Assembly: GCF_001886265.1 (NCBI RefSeq)
Contig: NZ_JXLE01000001.1
Span: forward strand, 124,001 to 188,000
From: Enterococcus thailandicus
GTDB lineage: Bacteria; Bacillota; Bacilli; Lactobacillales; Enterococcaceae
Reading direction: 5' to 3'
Length of the DNA stretch: 64,000 nt
Shown: positions 1 to 10,107 of the stretch, one piece after another
How positions within the stretch are numbered: position 1 is the first letter of the stretch
How the letters are laid out: every line of letters starts with the position of its first letter
Program-made: the position numbers and the translations under genes
The notes under the pieces: model-generated
What the model was told of the DNA's origin: nothing
What the model saw: only the letters and a program-made list of their open reading frames with translations
Databases searched by the model: none

Positions 1-1206
1 GGTTCTTCACATGAAGCTGTTTTACGTCAACGACCAGAATTATCATTCCCAGCAGATATGTATTTGGAAGGTTCTGACCAATATCGTGGCTGGTTCAACT
101 CAAGTATTACAACGAGTGTAGCAATCAATGGTGTAGCGCCTTATCGCTCAGTTCTTTCTCAAGGTTTCACACTTGATGGTGAAGGACGCAAGATGAGTAA
201 ATCTTTAGGGAATACGATTGTTCCTGATAAAGTAATCAAACAATTCGGTGCAGATATTCTTCGTTTATGGGTGTCAAGTGTTGATTATGAAGCAGACGTT
301 CGTGTTTCAATGGATATCTTAGGTCAAGTAGCAGAAGTATACCGCAAAATCAGAAATACAATGCGTTTCTTGATTGCTAATACGGAAGACTTTGATCCAA
401 AACAAGATGCGGTTTCTTACAATGAATTACGTTCAGTTGATAAGTATATGACCGTTCGTTTGAACCAAGTGATTAAAGAAATCCGTGATGAAGGCTATGA
501 AAAATATAATTTCATGCATATTTATCGTACAGTGATGAATTTCTTAACCGTTGATTTATCTGCATTCTATTTAGATTTTGCCAAAGACGTTGTTTATATC
601 GAGTCAGAAAATGACTATCAACGTCGTTGTATGCAGACTGTCTTCTACCAAACTGCTGTTGCATTAACAAAATTATTAACACCAATCATTCCTCATACAA
701 CAGAAGAAATCTGGTCATTCTTAAAAGAAGAAGAAGACTATGTACAATTGAGTGAATTGCCTGGTTATGAAGAATTTTCAAATCAAGCTGAATTGATGGA
801 TACTTGGGAAGCATTTATGGATTTCCGTGACAAAGTGTTGAAAGCTTTGGAAGAAGCAAGAAACGCAAAATTGATTGGTAAATCTTTAGAAGCAAAAGTA
901 ACGGTTTATCCAAATGAACAAGTTCGTGAATTATTGACAGCAGTGGATGCTGATATTCCACAATTGTTGATTATTTCTCCTGACTATTTTGAAATTGCCT
1001 CTGCAGGAGAAGTTGCTCCAGCTGACGCAGTTGATTTTGAAGATGTAGCAATTTTAGTTGAAAAAGCAGACGGAGAAGTTTGTGATCGTTGTCGCCAAAT
1101 CCGTAAAGATGTTGGTGTGGATGAAAAATTACCACACTTATGCGGACGTTGTGCCAAAATTGTTGAAGAAAACTATCCAGAAGCTGTTGCAGAAGGATTC
1201 GAATAA
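1..1206 (+). CDS. ileS: Isoleucyl-tRNA synthetase, C-terminal part (5' truncated by window)
   Basis: Class I aminoacyl-tRNA synthetase that charges tRNA-Ile in the cytoplasm. The frame is open from base 1, so only the last 401 residues of a protein of about 930 are present. Visible are the end of the catalytic domain ([12 protein letters not shown]), the KMSKS signature ([11 protein letters not shown]), the helical anticodon-binding domain, and a C-terminal zinc site made of two CxxC pairs (CDRC and CGRC) typical of bacterial IleRS. A terminator follows directly. The identification is secure. Confidence 0.97.
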   Translation, partial: GSSHEAVLRQRPELSFPADMYLEGSDQYRGWFNSSITTSVAINGVAPYRSVLSQGFTLDGEGRKMSKSLGNTIVPDKVIKQFGADILRLWVSSVDYEADVRVSMDILGQVAEVYRKIRNTMRFLIANTEDFDPKQDAVSYNELRSVDKYMTVRLNQVIKEIRDEGYEKYNFMHIYRTVMNFLTVDLSAFYLDFAKDVVYIESENDYQRRCMQTVFYQTAVALTKLLTPIIPHTTEEIWSFLKEEEDYVQLSELPGYEEFSNQAELMDTWEAFMDFRDKVLKALEEARNAKLIGKSLEAKVTVYPNEQVRELLTAVDADIPQLLIISPDYFEIASAGEVAPADAVDFEDVAILVEKADGEVCDRCRQIRKDVGVDEKLPHLCGRCAKIVEENYPEAVAEGFE

Positions 1207-1228
1207 GAAAAGAACAAAAGAACAAAAG

Positions 1229-1263
1229 AAAGAACTATCTATTTAGTTGGATAGTTCTTTTTT
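1229..1263 (+). terminator. Intrinsic terminator of ileS
   Basis: An 11-bp perfect stem (AAAGAACTATC with GATAGTTCTTT) has a loop of about 10 nt and is followed by a T run. It begins 23 bp after the ileS stop. Confidence 0.9.
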
Positions 1264-1280
1264 ATGTAAACTAACTAGAC

Positions 1281-1333
1281 AAAAAAGAAGCACGTTTCTT
1301 ATCAACTGTTGTTGATAAGAAACGTGCTTCTTT
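1281..1333 (-). terminator. Strong intrinsic terminator of zwf, possibly bidirectional
   Basis: A perfect 23-bp inverted repeat (arms 1284-1306 and 1311-1333) has a 4-nt loop. Read on the minus strand it ends in a T run, just after the zwf stop. Confidence 0.92.
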
Positions 1334-1348
1334 GAGTCACAAGAGTTG

Positions 1349-2872
1349 TTAATTTAATTTTCCACGTTCACGGTACCAATGGTCGGGTTGCCAGATCCAT
1401 TCAAAACCATCTTTTTCTAGAAGTTCGAATGCTTCATCAGGCCCCATTGAACCAGCTTTATAATTGGGAAAATCAGGCTGGATTTGATCCCACGTTTTAC
1501 GAATTACGTCAACGATATGCCAAGATTGAGCAACTTCTTCCCAATGTGAAAAGTTTGTTCCATCACCATTTAAGGAATCTAAAAGTAATTTTTCGTAAGC
1601 TTCAGGACTATTTTCAACCATTTCAGCACTATTTCGAAAGGCTAACTTGATTGGTTCAGTATCAAACCCTTGTCCAACTTCTTTCCCATTAAATGAAAGA
1701 GAAAAACCTTCTGTTGGTTGAATGTAGATGGTCAAAACATTTGGTGGAAGGTTTTTTTCTTCGCAAGCTTCATCAACAGAAGTTTTAAAAACATTGACGG
1801 GCACTTGTTTGAAGACCACGTTGATTCGGGTTCCTTTTTCCGTCAAACGCTTACCAGTTCGGATATAAAAGGGAACACCGGACCATCGAAAATTATCGAT
1901 AGTGAATTTTCCAGCGACAAATGTTTCTGTTTCAGAATGTTCATCTACTTTATCTTCATCACGATAAGCCTTGAAACGTTGTCCATCCAATTCTCCAGCT
2001 GCATATTGTCCACGAACAAAGTTTTCTTTGACCTCATCTTCGTTATAAATCCGAACAGCTTTTAAGGCTTTGATTTTTTCTGTACGAATTTCTTTTTCAG
2101 AAAAGGCAACAGGAGGTTCCATCGCTAATAAAGCGACAACTTGTAGAATGTGGTTTTGCACCATATCTTTTAGTGCACCACTGTGATCGTAATATCCACC
2201 ACGATCTTCGACACCAAGACTTTCACCAAATGTGATTTGGATATTGTCAATGTAACGGTTGTTCCATTGTGATTCAAAGATATTGTTAGCAAAGCGAATA
2301 GCTGAAATATTTTGAATCATTTCTTTTCCTAGATAGTGGTCGATTCGAAAAATATCCTGTTCAGGAAAAACCTGTCGAATTTGTTGGTTCAAGTCAAAAG
2401 CAGATTGATAATCTGCGCCAAATGGTTTTTCGATAATCAAACGATTGAACCCAGTCTCGGTAACGATTTTTTCTGATTTCAAATGTGTAACGATCGTTCC
2501 AAAAAATTGTGGTGCCATTGCTAAATAGTACACGCGATTTCCGCTGATTTGGTATTTCTCATCCAATTCGTCCGCTAATTCTTTAAGGGTTTGGTAATGC
2601 GTAGAATCATTTACATCATGTGACTGATAGTAGAAATGGTCAGCAAAGCGTTCAGCTTCTTCAGCAGTTGGGTTCAATGATTGAATCGTCTCTTTGACTA
2701 CTTCACGGTAGTGTTCATCTGACCAAGGACGGCGCGCGGTACCAATCACTGCAAAGTGTTCATTTAAATTCCCCTTTTTATAAAGGCGGAATAAGGAAGG
2801 GTACAGCTTGCGTTGTGCTAAATCGCCTGTACCGCCAAAAATCGTAAATAAAACATTTTTTTCATTTGACAT
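1349..2872 (-). CDS. zwf: Glucose-6-phosphate 1-dehydrogenase
   Basis: First enzyme of the oxidative pentose phosphate pathway; it oxidises glucose-6-phosphate to 6-phosphogluconolactone with NADP+. At 507 residues it is normal length. The N-terminal nucleotide-binding motif is FGGTGDLAQRKL (about residues 12-23), and the substrate/catalytic motif RIDHYLGKE lies near residue 180. The start is preceded by AAGGAG. It begins 14 bp after the stop of the DtxR-family gene, so the two are probably one transcript read from the minus strand, ending at the long hairpin at 1281-1333. Confidence 0.96.
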   Translation of the reverse strand: MSNEKNVLFTIFGGTGDLAQRKLYPSLFRLYKKGNLNEHFAVIGTARRPWSDEHYREVVKETIQSLNPTAEEAERFADHFYYQSHDVNDSTHYQTLKELADELDEKYQISGNRVYYLAMAPQFFGTIVTHLKSEKIVTETGFNRLIIEKPFGADYQSAFDLNQQIRQVFPEQDIFRIDHYLGKEMIQNISAIRFANNIFESQWNNRYIDNIQITFGESLGVEDRGGYYDHSGALKDMVQNHILQVVALLAMEPPVAFSEKEIRTEKIKALKAVRIYNEDEVKENFVRGQYAAGELDGQRFKAYRDEDKVDEHSETETFVAGKFTIDNFRWSGVPFYIRTGKRLTEKGTRINVVFKQVPVNVFKTSVDEACEEKNLPPNVLTIYIQPTEGFSLSFNGKEVGQGFDTEPIKLAFRNSAEMVENSPEAYEKLLLDSLNGDGTNFSHWEEVAQSWHIVDVIRKTWDQIQPDFPNYKAGSMGPDEAFELLEKDGFEWIWQPDHWYRERGKLN

Positions 2873-2886
2873 GCAGATGTTCTCCT

Positions 2887-3534
2887 TTATAGTTTATCAA
2901 CAAAAATGGTACTAGCCGCCTTGAAGCTGACGGAAATTTGTTTGGTTTCGTTCTTTATCGTAATCGGGCCTTCGTAAGCGGCGATATCAATGATTTCATA
3001 TTCTTCATCAATATTTAGATCAATGGTTACAAGGTAGTCGAGTAGTTCTTTTTCATCTAGTACGCGAGCAATCCGAATGTGTGTGCCAAGTGGATAAGAT
3101 TCTAATGTTTGGCGGCGCTCTTCATGAACAACTTGTTCTTTTTGTGGGATAATGCCGCCGTGAGGGCAATGCTTAGGATGATTCAAATAGTTTTCTAAAC
3201 GATCTGCAAGTTGTTCTGACGTAACATGTTCTAAGACTTCAGCGTCATCATGTACTTCATTCCAACGATAATCTAAATGTTCAACTAAAAAAACTTCCCA
3301 TAAACGATGTTTGCGAATCAAGCTACTAGCTTTATAAAGTCCCGCGGTCGTTAATTGTACGCCTTGGTAGGGTGAATGTTCAACTAATTGCTCTTTCACA
3401 AGTTTTGAAATCATTTCACTAACGGACGCCGGCGAGACATCCAGGCTGGATACGATTTGTTTATTGTTAACTTTGGTTGTATCGCCACCCAACTCTAAAA
3501 TGATTTTTAAGTAATCCTCTCGATTTGGTGTCAT
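2887..3534 (-). CDS. DtxR/MntR-family metal-dependent transcriptional repressor
   Basis: A 215-residue protein with the DtxR layout: an N-terminal winged helix (MTPNREDYLKIILELGG, with a recognition helix around VSPASVSEMISKLVKEQLV), a metal-binding dimerisation domain (HRLWEVFLVEHLDYRWNEVH, HPKHCPHGG), and a C-terminal FeoA/SH3-like region. Such proteins repress manganese or iron uptake genes when bound to Mn2+ or Fe2+. Which metal applies cannot be read from the sequence. It lies directly upstream of zwf. Metal control of zwf is not shown; co-transcription is the inference. Confidence 0.88.
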   Translation of the reverse strand: MTPNREDYLKIILELGGDTTKVNNKQIVSSLDVSPASVSEMISKLVKEQLVEHSPYQGVQLTTAGLYKASSLIRKHRLWEVFLVEHLDYRWNEVHDDAEVLEHVTSEQLADRLENYLNHPKHCPHGGIIPQKEQVVHEERRQTLESYPLGTHIRIARVLDEKELLDYLVTIDLNIDEEYEIIDIAAYEGPITIKNETKQISVSFKAASTIFVDKL

Positions 3535-3642
3535 GTTCGATCATCCTTTCATGGTAAAAACCATCAATAGTAAGTGTAACAAAAAAAAATGAAAATGACT
3601 ATTTTTCTAAATGAAAAAATGAGGAATTTTTGTTCGCTCTTC

Positions 3643-3677
3643 ACAAACAAAAACAGCTGACACAAATTGGTCAGCTG
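3643..3677 (-). terminator. Intrinsic terminator of the 118-residue membrane protein gene
   Basis: CAGCTGAC (3654-3661) pairs with GTCAGCTG (3670-3677), and on the minus strand a T-rich run follows. Confidence 0.75.
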
Positions 3678-3753
3678 GATTATTTACCGGAATCAATTGA
3701 ATTGTTTGAAGTGATTTTCTAGGTTATTTTTGTGACAAGAAAATTGAAATAAA

Positions 3754-4110
3754 TTATTGCTCTTTTTTGCTCAAAACATATGAGATATCTTCAGCTTCAT
3801 CATAAAATGTCATCGGCGATTGGTTCGTCAATACGAGATGGTAACCATATTGATCACGAACAACAAATTTTTGAGCATTTAATTCGATTAAGGTTGCTTG
3901 GATTGGTTGCTGATCTAAAACTAATGTGTATTCAGGAAGAACAGTTAGTTGATGCTTTTGCTGAAGGTGATCTTGAAAATACCAGGTGCGAACATAAGTT
4001 GTAACATCACTTGCTTTTTGTTGCTTTTTTTGTTGCCTTTTTTGAACAGCGACCCCACCGAGCAAGGTCAATAACGACATGCCAATCAGATACGAAATTC
4101 TTTTTTTCAT
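3754..4110 (-). CDS. Hypothetical membrane-anchored protein
   Basis: I do not recognise this 118-residue protein. It starts with a short basic segment and a hydrophobic stretch (residues about 6-22, ISYLIGMSLLTLLGGVAV), then a strongly basic, Gln/Lys-rich linker (KRQQKKQQK). This suits a single N-terminal membrane anchor. The remainder is a soluble domain of about 85 residues with alternating hydrophobic residues that suggest beta strands. A good ribosome binding site (AAGGAGCG) precedes the start. It has its own terminator and appears monocistronic. Confidence 0.65.
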   Translation of the reverse strand: MKKRISYLIGMSLLTLLGGVAVQKRQQKKQQKASDVTTYVRTWYFQDHLQQKHQLTVLPEYTLVLDQQPIQATLIELNAQKFVVRDQYGYHLVLTNQSPMTFYDEAEDISYVLSKKEQ

Positions 4111-4281
4111 CGAATCGCTCCTTCTTAACTAAATTAAACGGGGAAAGTTCGTAGTCATTTTTATGCTTACATTCATTCTACCGAAAAAAGGATAAAAATT
4201 CTCTAAGACTTTCGACTGGTTTTTCAAGTGTTTTTAGTAAAATTATGATAGGATACTAAATAGAAAGATAGGTGACAACAA

Positions 4282-5019
4282 GTGGATTATCAGCAAGTCG
4301 AGGTCGTCTCTTTTCTTGAACGACCCAATCGTTTTATTGCCTATTGTCAAAAAACAGATGGCGAGATCATCACTGCTCATGTCAAGAATACAGGACGCGG
4401 AAGAGAAGTGTTTCTTCCAGGTGCGCAAGTTGCAGTGACTTACACGCCAAGTCCTAAAAGAAAAACAGATTATGATTTAATTGCAGTTAAGAAAAAAGAC
4501 GCTTGGTTCAACATTGATAGCCAATTGCCTAATCAGTTAGCTGCTGAAGGAATTTTAAATGGGAAAATCCAGTTGCCTGAGCTGATGGGGGAAATTACTT
4601 TTTTGAAACGTGAAGTTGTGTATCATCATTCAAAATTTGATATCTATTTGGAAACTTCAACGAATCAAAAAATTTTTGTGGAAGTCAAAGGAATGACGTT
4701 AGAAAATTTAGCTGTCGGAGCATTTCCGGATGCGCCAACGACGCGAGGGCTGAAACATATTTTAGAATTAGTAGACGCACACAAAGAAGGGTACTTGACA
4801 TATGTTTTGTTTATTGCTCAATTTGAACAATTAACAGTCTCTACGATTCATCAAGAGATGCAACCAGAATTTGCACTGGCTATTCGAGCAGCTCAAACAG
4901 AAGGCGTCCAAGTTCTTACGTATAATTGTTTGGTGAACGCGGATAGTGTACGATTAAAGCAAAGAATTCCTTTTGATCTGGATGCACCGTTTAAAAATCC
5001 AGTGAATGAAAATAATTAA
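4282..5019 (+). CDS. sfsA: SfsA family protein (sugar fermentation stimulation homolog)
   Basis: A 245-residue protein matching the SfsA family: N-terminal OB-like part (RPNRFIAYCQKTDGEIITAHVKNTGRG), then a nuclease-like core with KFDIYLE, FVEVKGMTL and FPDAPTTRGLKHI. The core resembles PD-(D/E)XK folds. The biochemical role is not established in Gram-positive bacteria. The start codon is GTG, preceded by AGGTGA. The gene is followed at 18 bp by a Gfo/Idh-type oxidoreductase and a helicase, suggesting one operon. The family call is firm, the function is not. Confidence 0.9.
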   Translation: MDYQQVEVVSFLERPNRFIAYCQKTDGEIITAHVKNTGRGREVFLPGAQVAVTYTPSPKRKTDYDLIAVKKKDAWFNIDSQLPNQLAAEGILNGKIQLPELMGEITFLKREVVYHHSKFDIYLETSTNQKIFVEVKGMTLENLAVGAFPDAPTTRGLKHILELVDAHKEGYLTYVLFIAQFEQLTVSTIHQEMQPEFALAIRAAQTEGVQVLTYNCLVNADSVRLKQRIPFDLDAPFKNPVNENN

Positions 5020-5037
5020 AGAAAAGAGGACGAGAAA

Positions 5038-6051
5038 ATGATTCATTTAGGTATTATTGGAACAAATTGGATCACACATCAATTTGTTGAAGCAGCTTTA
5101 AGTACAAAAAAATATGAACTAACAGCAGTTTATTCAAGAAAATTGGAAAAAGCGCAAGCATTTGGCGAAAAATACTCGGGTGATATTGAGTTTGCGACAG
5201 ACTTAGTAACATTCTTTGGAATTGCCCATATGGATACTGTTTATATTGCTTCGCCAAACAGTCTTCATTTTGAACAGGCAAAACAAGCTATTTTAGCTGG
5301 TAAAAATGTAATCGTTGAAAAACCTGCATTCTCAACACCAAAAGAAATGGATGAAATCATTCATCTGGCGAATGAACAAAAAGTGTACTTCTTTGAAGCT
5401 GCTCGTAATATTCATGAAAAAGGCTTTAAAAAAGTTACAGATCACTTACCTTCAAAAGACGAAATCATTGGTGCGAACTTTAGTTATATGAAGTATTCTT
5501 CTCGGTATGACCAAGTCCTAGATGGTGAAGAACCAAATATTTTCTCTCCTCATTTTTCTGGTGGGGCAATGATGGATTTAGGTGTTTATTTAGTTTATGC
5601 GGCAGTTGCTTGGTTTGGTATGCCAAAAGAAGTCCACTATTTTTCAAGAAAAATTTCGACTGGAGTCGATGGTCTTGGCTGGGGGATTTTACGCTATGAT
5701 TCCTTTGATGTTGCAATTCAACCCGGAAAAATTGGCGATTCCTTTATGCCTTCTGAAATTTATTTTGATTCAGGAACCTTAGTTTTAAATGGGGTGAATG
5801 CGATTGAAAAGGCGGAGTTCCATGATCGAAATCAACAGGAAATCGTGGATTTAGCAATCCAAGTCGCAGAAAATCCAATGGTGGAAGAAGCGGCAGACTT
5901 TGCGAATGTACTCAATTATCGCGAAGATCGTGCATGGGGCTTATTGTATGAAGAATGGGTCGAATTAGCACGAAATGTGAACCAAGTCGTTTACGATTTA
6001 AGAAAAAATGGAGGCATCACTTTTGATGCAGATAATGAGGAAGAAATTTAA
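5038..6051 (+). CDS. Gfo/Idh/MocA-family NAD(P)-dependent oxidoreductase
   Basis: A 337-residue dehydrogenase-like protein with an N-terminal Rossmann fold (IHLGIIGTNWITHQFVEAAL) and the family motif NVIVEKPAFST around residue 94, where the Lys is the usual catalytic residue. A C-terminal alpha/beta domain supplies substrate binding. Substrates in this family are usually sugars, inositols or reduced pyrroles; none can be assigned here. The stop overlaps the ATG of the next gene (TAATG), so translation is probably coupled to the helicase. Confidence 0.85.
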   Translation: MIHLGIIGTNWITHQFVEAALSTKKYELTAVYSRKLEKAQAFGEKYSGDIEFATDLVTFFGIAHMDTVYIASPNSLHFEQAKQAILAGKNVIVEKPAFSTPKEMDEIIHLANEQKVYFFEAARNIHEKGFKKVTDHLPSKDEIIGANFSYMKYSSRYDQVLDGEEPNIFSPHFSGGAMMDLGVYLVYAAVAWFGMPKEVHYFSRKISTGVDGLGWGILRYDSFDVAIQPGKIGDSFMPSEIYFDSGTLVLNGVNAIEKAEFHDRNQQEIVDLAIQVAENPMVEEAADFANVLNYREDRAWGLLYEEWVELARNVNQVVYDLRKNGGITFDADNEEEI

Positions 6052-7331
6052 TGAATGAATTTATACAAACATTTCCTGAAAAATGGCAAGAAAAATGGAC
6101 GAGTCAAGGATTTGAAGAACCTTCTTTGATTCAGCAAGCTGTTTTTCAAAAATTACGTGAGAAAGAAAGCTTAGTAGCAATCTCCCCAACGGGTTCTGGC
6201 AAAACGTTAGCCTATCTTTGGCCGTTACTACTCAATGTTCAACCACAAGCTGGTAGCAGTTTACTGATTTTGACTTCATCGCAGGAACTGGCAATCCAAG
6301 TAACGGAAGTTGCTCGCACATGGGCAGCTTTAGTTGATTTAAAAGTTCAATCGTTACTTGGCGGTGCCAATGTGAAACGACAAGTCGAAGGGCTGAAGAA
6401 AAAACCAGAAATCTTGGTAGGAACACCCGGGCGCGTTTTAGAATTGATGAAGGGGAAGAAACTGAAAGCACACCAAATCCAAACAATGGTATTTGATGAA
6501 GCAGATCAGTTATTTGATGAAAGTAGTGTTCAATTAGTGAAACAAATCTTGCATCAAGCACCAGTTGATTATCAATTAGCTTTCTTTTCTGCTACGGCAG
6601 ATCGTTTGTTGGAAATGTTTGAAGAGATTAGTGGGAAACAGCTCCAAGTGGTAGATGTTTCCAAAGAAGACGAGTCAAGAAAGGGACTGCAACATTACTT
6701 TTTACGTGTTCCCGCACGTAAAAAAGATGATTATTTGCGTCGTTTGATGCATGTAGCTGGTTTTCAAGGATTAGTGTTCTTTAACCAGCTAAGTGAATTG
6801 GGTCTGATGGAAGAAAAACTAACATTCCGTGGTGTAACGGTGGGAAGTTTGGCTTCAGATCAAAATAAACTACTTAGAAAAGCAGCATTGGATTATTTCA
6901 AGGCAGGTAAAACAACAGCCTTATTGACAACAGATGTGGCTGCTCGTGGCTTAGATATTGCTAAACTACCTTATGTTATCAACGCGGAAGTTCCCTTCAA
7001 TGTCGAAACATATCTTCACCGTTCAGGTCGTACAGGTCGAATGGGAAATGCTGGTACAGTCATTACTTTGGTTCAAGACAATCAGCTAAGAGATATGAAG
7101 AAAATCGCGCGTGAAGCAAACATCACGATGACCGAAATCTATTTGTATGGTGGGATGTTGCATCATGAGCCTGCTGAAAAAGAAGAAAAAACAGAACGTC
7201 CACTAAAAAAGGTGAATCCAACAGTAGCAAAACACACAAAAATGCTTCCTGAAACAGAAAAAATCAACAAAAAAAACAAGAACAAGAAGAAAACAAAAAA
7301 GCAAAAAAATAAAGGAGCAAGGCGCAAATAA
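6051..7331 (+). CDS. DEAD-box ATP-dependent RNA helicase (CshB-like)
   Basis: A 426-residue protein with the full set of helicase motifs: SPTGSGKT (Walker A), a Q-motif-like N terminus, GTPGR, DEAD, SAT, and HRSGRTGR (motif VI). The C-terminal tail of about 30 residues is almost entirely Lys, Asn and Arg, typical of RNA-binding extensions in small cold-shock helicases such as CshB. Likely roles are ribosome assembly or mRNA turnover. Motif Ia is divergent, with TSSQELA in place of PTRELA. The stop lies within the terminator hairpin. Confidence 0.92.
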   Translation: MNEFIQTFPEKWQEKWTSQGFEEPSLIQQAVFQKLREKESLVAISPTGSGKTLAYLWPLLLNVQPQAGSSLLILTSSQELAIQVTEVARTWAALVDLKVQSLLGGANVKRQVEGLKKKPEILVGTPGRVLELMKGKKLKAHQIQTMVFDEADQLFDESSVQLVKQILHQAPVDYQLAFFSATADRLLEMFEEISGKQLQVVDVSKEDESRKGLQHYFLRVPARKKDDYLRRLMHVAGFQGLVFFNQLSELGLMEEKLTFRGVTVGSLASDQNKLLRKAALDYFKAGKTTALLTTDVAARGLDIAKLPYVINAEVPFNVETYLHRSGRTGRMGNAGTVITLVQDNQLRDMKKIAREANITMTEIYLYGGMLHHEPAEKEEKTERPLKKVNPTVAKHTKMLPETEKINKKNKNKKKTKKQKNKGARRK

Positions 7332-7341
7332 GCGCCTTTTT
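7319..7341 (+). terminator. Intrinsic terminator overlapping the helicase stop codon
   Basis: AAGGCGC pairs with GCGCCTT and is followed by TTTTTG. The stop codon of the helicase sits in the loop. Confidence 0.85.
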
Positions 7342-7394
7342 GTGTTATTATGTTGAAAACGGCATCAATGAAAACTCACTAAAGGAGGGTTTGT

Positions 7395-10094
7395 ATGAAT
7401 GCTCGCCAGAAAGAAATCATCCATTTATTAACAATCAATCAACACGGCTTAACTGCAAGTGACGTAGCCAAACATCTTCACATTGATCGAAGTAATGCAA
7501 GCCGTTATTTAAGTGATCTATATAAAGAGCGACAAATCATGAAAACCGCTGGTCGTCCGGTGGTTTATTCTATGTCCAAAGAAGCAAAAGAAGAAGTCCA
7601 TGTTGATTCATCAACACAAGTAACCTTTGAAACATTAGTAGGAGAAAACGAATCGCTAAAAGTGAGTATCCAACAAGCAAAAGCAGCGATTCTCTATCCA
7701 CCAAGAGGCTTACATACAATTATTTTTGGGGAAACAGGTACAGGGAAATCTATGTTTGCAGAATGTATGTATCATTTTGCGATGGACTCTGAAACTTTGG
7801 CACCTGATGCACCGTTTGTTTCATTTAACTGTGCTGATTATGCACAGAATCCTCAATTGCTGTTTGGACACATTTTTGGGATCAAAAAAGGCGCCTACAC
7901 GGGAGCTGCAGAAGACAGCCCAGGGTTAATTGCAAAAGCAGATGGCGGAATTTTGTTCCTTGACGAAATCCATCGACTTCCACCTGAAGGTCAAGAAATG
8001 TTGTTTACTTTTATTGATAAAGGAATTTATCGACCATTAGGTGAAAGTGCGCAAGTTCATGAAGCAGCTGTGCAAATTATAGGTGCTACGACGGAGTCTT
8101 CTGAAAGTTTCTTGACGACGTTTAATCGTCGTATTCCGATGGCAATTACATTGCCAAACTTAGCTTCACGTTCATTGGATGAACGGTATGAAATTATTTC
8201 GCTCTTCATTAAACAAGAGGCTAATCGATTGAATCAACGCATCGATATTGAACGAGAAGCGATTTTAGCATTTATGCTCTATGATGCAGAAGGAAATATC
8301 GGTCAAGTGAAACGTGATTTAAAATTAGTTTGTGCCAAATCATTTCTGCATTACCGCACGCATAATGAACAAAAGTTGATTATTCGTAAAGAAGAACTTT
8401 CGTTACAAGTTCAAAAAGGCTTATTAAAAATCAAGGAACTTCCAGAGCGCTTAGATCATTTTATCGAAAGTAAAAGCCAATACTTGACCTTTGAGCCAGG
8501 ATTGGCAGATGTTGTTTGGTCACAAGATCCTGAACGTAATATGCAAGTTTATAATGACATTGAAGAAAAAGTAGCTAGTTTGGCTGAAACTGGTGTGGAA
8601 AGTATCGATTTAGAAGCGCTGATTTCAAAAGATGTCGATGAATACTTTGAAACCTATGTCGAAGAGCTAACGCAAAGCAATATTCCTAAAGATTTGTTGC
8701 CAGATGATATCTGGCAGTTGACGAACCAATTATATGATGTGGCAGAAGAACGATTGGATCGGATTTATAATGAAAAAGCACGGTTTGCTTTTGCTTTACA
8801 TTTACAAAGTACATTAGATCGCGTACGTGATGGACACATGATTGTTCATCCGGATTTGAATAATATCCGCAAGCACTTTAAGAAAGAATTTCAAGTCGCA
8901 ATTGATTTATCTACTATTATTGAAGACGAGTGCGAAGTTGAGATTCCGTTTGATGAGATAGGCTTCATCAGTATGTTTTTATCAATTAATTTAGGTGAGA
9001 GCGAGCGGGTCAAAGAAAATAATGTCGATGTCCTTGTGTTGATGCATGGGCGCCAAACGGCTTCCAGTATGTTGGAGATGGCGCAGGAACTTCTTGGAAC
9101 TAAAATCGGGGCAGCCTTTAACATGCCGCTTGCTATGGAAGTGCAAACGATGTATGAAGAAGTCTTAGCTTACGTGAAAGCTCGTCAAGCACAACTAAGC
9201 AATGGATTACTGTTATTAACTGATATGGGTTCCTTAAACACATTTAGTAATTTGATTTATGAAGAGACCGGTGTTCGGACAAAAGCAATTACGATGACAA
9301 GTACGATGATTGTGATTGAAGCAATCCGAATGGCGAATGTGGGAAGAAGTTTAGAAGATATTTATCAAAATATCCAGTTATCCTTTGAATCAATTGTTCG
9401 TGACCAATTCAAGTTGGGTGATGTGGCAGATAATCAACGTAAAAAAGCAGTTATCGTGACTTGCTTTACTGGTGAGGGCGTAGCCGCGAAGCTTTACCAA
9501 CGGATTGCACCAGTTATCAATCAACAAAAAGTTGAGTTGATCCAAATGCAATTTTTAGAAAGAGAGTCCTTCAAAAAACATATTGATGCTCTTTTAGAAG
9601 AATACGAGATTAAAGCAATTGCTGGGACGGTGGATGTGGATTATCAAAATATCCCGTTCTTTTCAGCATATGATATTTTCAATGATGAGAAGTTGAACAC
9701 ATTGAAACGAATGGCTGACGATGAAATCCCAATTGATAAGATTGTCTATTCTTTAAAAGACTCGTTATCAGCCATTCCGGCAATCGATGAACTGATTTAT
9801 TCCTTACAAAAGGTAGTTCAACAAGTTCAAACAGATATTTCAATCATCGTGGAGCCAGGAGTCGATGCAGGAATCTTGATTCATTTAGCATTTATGATTG
9901 ACGCTCTTATCAAAAATGAAGAGAGCCGTGTCTTTAAACAACTGCCAGAATTTGCTAAGAAATATCGACTTGAGATGGATATGGTTCGTACAAATTTAAT
10001 GCCGTTAGAAAGAAAGTATCAAATCAAAATCTCGGAAGATGAGATTGCGTATCTTACACAGATGTTTCTGGAAAATAAGATTAAAAATGAATAG
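7395..10094 (+). CDS. LevR/ManR-type sigma-54-dependent PTS operon activator
   Basis: An 899-residue enhancer-binding activator. In order: an N-terminal winged helix (residues about 1-60); an AAA+ domain with Walker A GETGTGKS (about 113), the sigma-54 contact loop GAYTGA (about 168) and Walker B GGILFLDE; PRD1 (about 430-550); an EIIA-Man-like domain with LVLMHGRQTASS; an EIIB-like segment with VTCFTGEG; and PRD2 at the C terminus. Phosphorylation of PRD, EIIA and EIIB residues by PTS proteins normally tunes such activators. It sits just upstream of a lactose/cellobiose-type PTS with a textbook -24/-12 promoter, so that operon is its likely target. Requires RpoN, which is not in the window. 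Confidence 0.94.
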   Translation: MNARQKEIIHLLTINQHGLTASDVAKHLHIDRSNASRYLSDLYKERQIMKTAGRPVVYSMSKEAKEEVHVDSSTQVTFETLVGENESLKVSIQQAKAAILYPPRGLHTIIFGETGTGKSMFAECMYHFAMDSETLAPDAPFVSFNCADYAQNPQLLFGHIFGIKKGAYTGAAEDSPGLIAKADGGILFLDEIHRLPPEGQEMLFTFIDKGIYRPLGESAQVHEAAVQIIGATTESSESFLTTFNRRIPMAITLPNLASRSLDERYEIISLFIKQEANRLNQRIDIEREAILAFMLYDAEGNIGQVKRDLKLVCAKSFLHYRTHNEQKLIIRKEELSLQVQKGLLKIKELPERLDHFIESKSQYLTFEPGLADVVWSQDPERNMQVYNDIEEKVASLAETGVESIDLEALISKDVDEYFETYVEELTQSNIPKDLLPDDIWQLTNQLYDVAEERLDRIYNEKARFAFALHLQSTLDRVRDGHMIVHPDLNNIRKHFKKEFQVAIDLSTIIEDECEVEIPFDEIGFISMFLSINLGESERVKENNVDVLVLMHGRQTASSMLEMAQELLGTKIGAAFNMPLAMEVQTMYEEVLAYVKARQAQLSNGLLLLTDMGSLNTFSNLIYEETGVRTKAITMTSTMIVIEAIRMANVGRSLEDIYQNIQLSFESIVRDQFKLGDVADNQRKKAVIVTCFTGEGVAAKLYQRIAPVINQQKVELIQMQFLERESFKKHIDALLEEYEIKAIAGTVDVDYQNIPFFSAYDIFNDEKLNTLKRMADDEIPIDKIVYSLKDSLSAIPAIDELIYSLQKVVQQVQTDISIIVEPGVDAGILIHLAFMIDALIKNEESRVFKQLPEFAKKYRLEMDMVRTNLMPLERKYQIKISEDEIAYLTQMFLENKIKNE

Positions 10095-10107
10095 AGTATA
10101 CAGTACA

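Noticed and set aside
1281-1333. 23-bp perfect inverted repeat as transposon end
   Set aside because: Single copy, small loop and T run on the minus strand directly after zwf: a terminator explains it.
1718-2065. 115-codon plus-strand frame opposite zwf
   Set aside because: It lies wholly within zwf on the other strand and has no ribosome binding site or family features.
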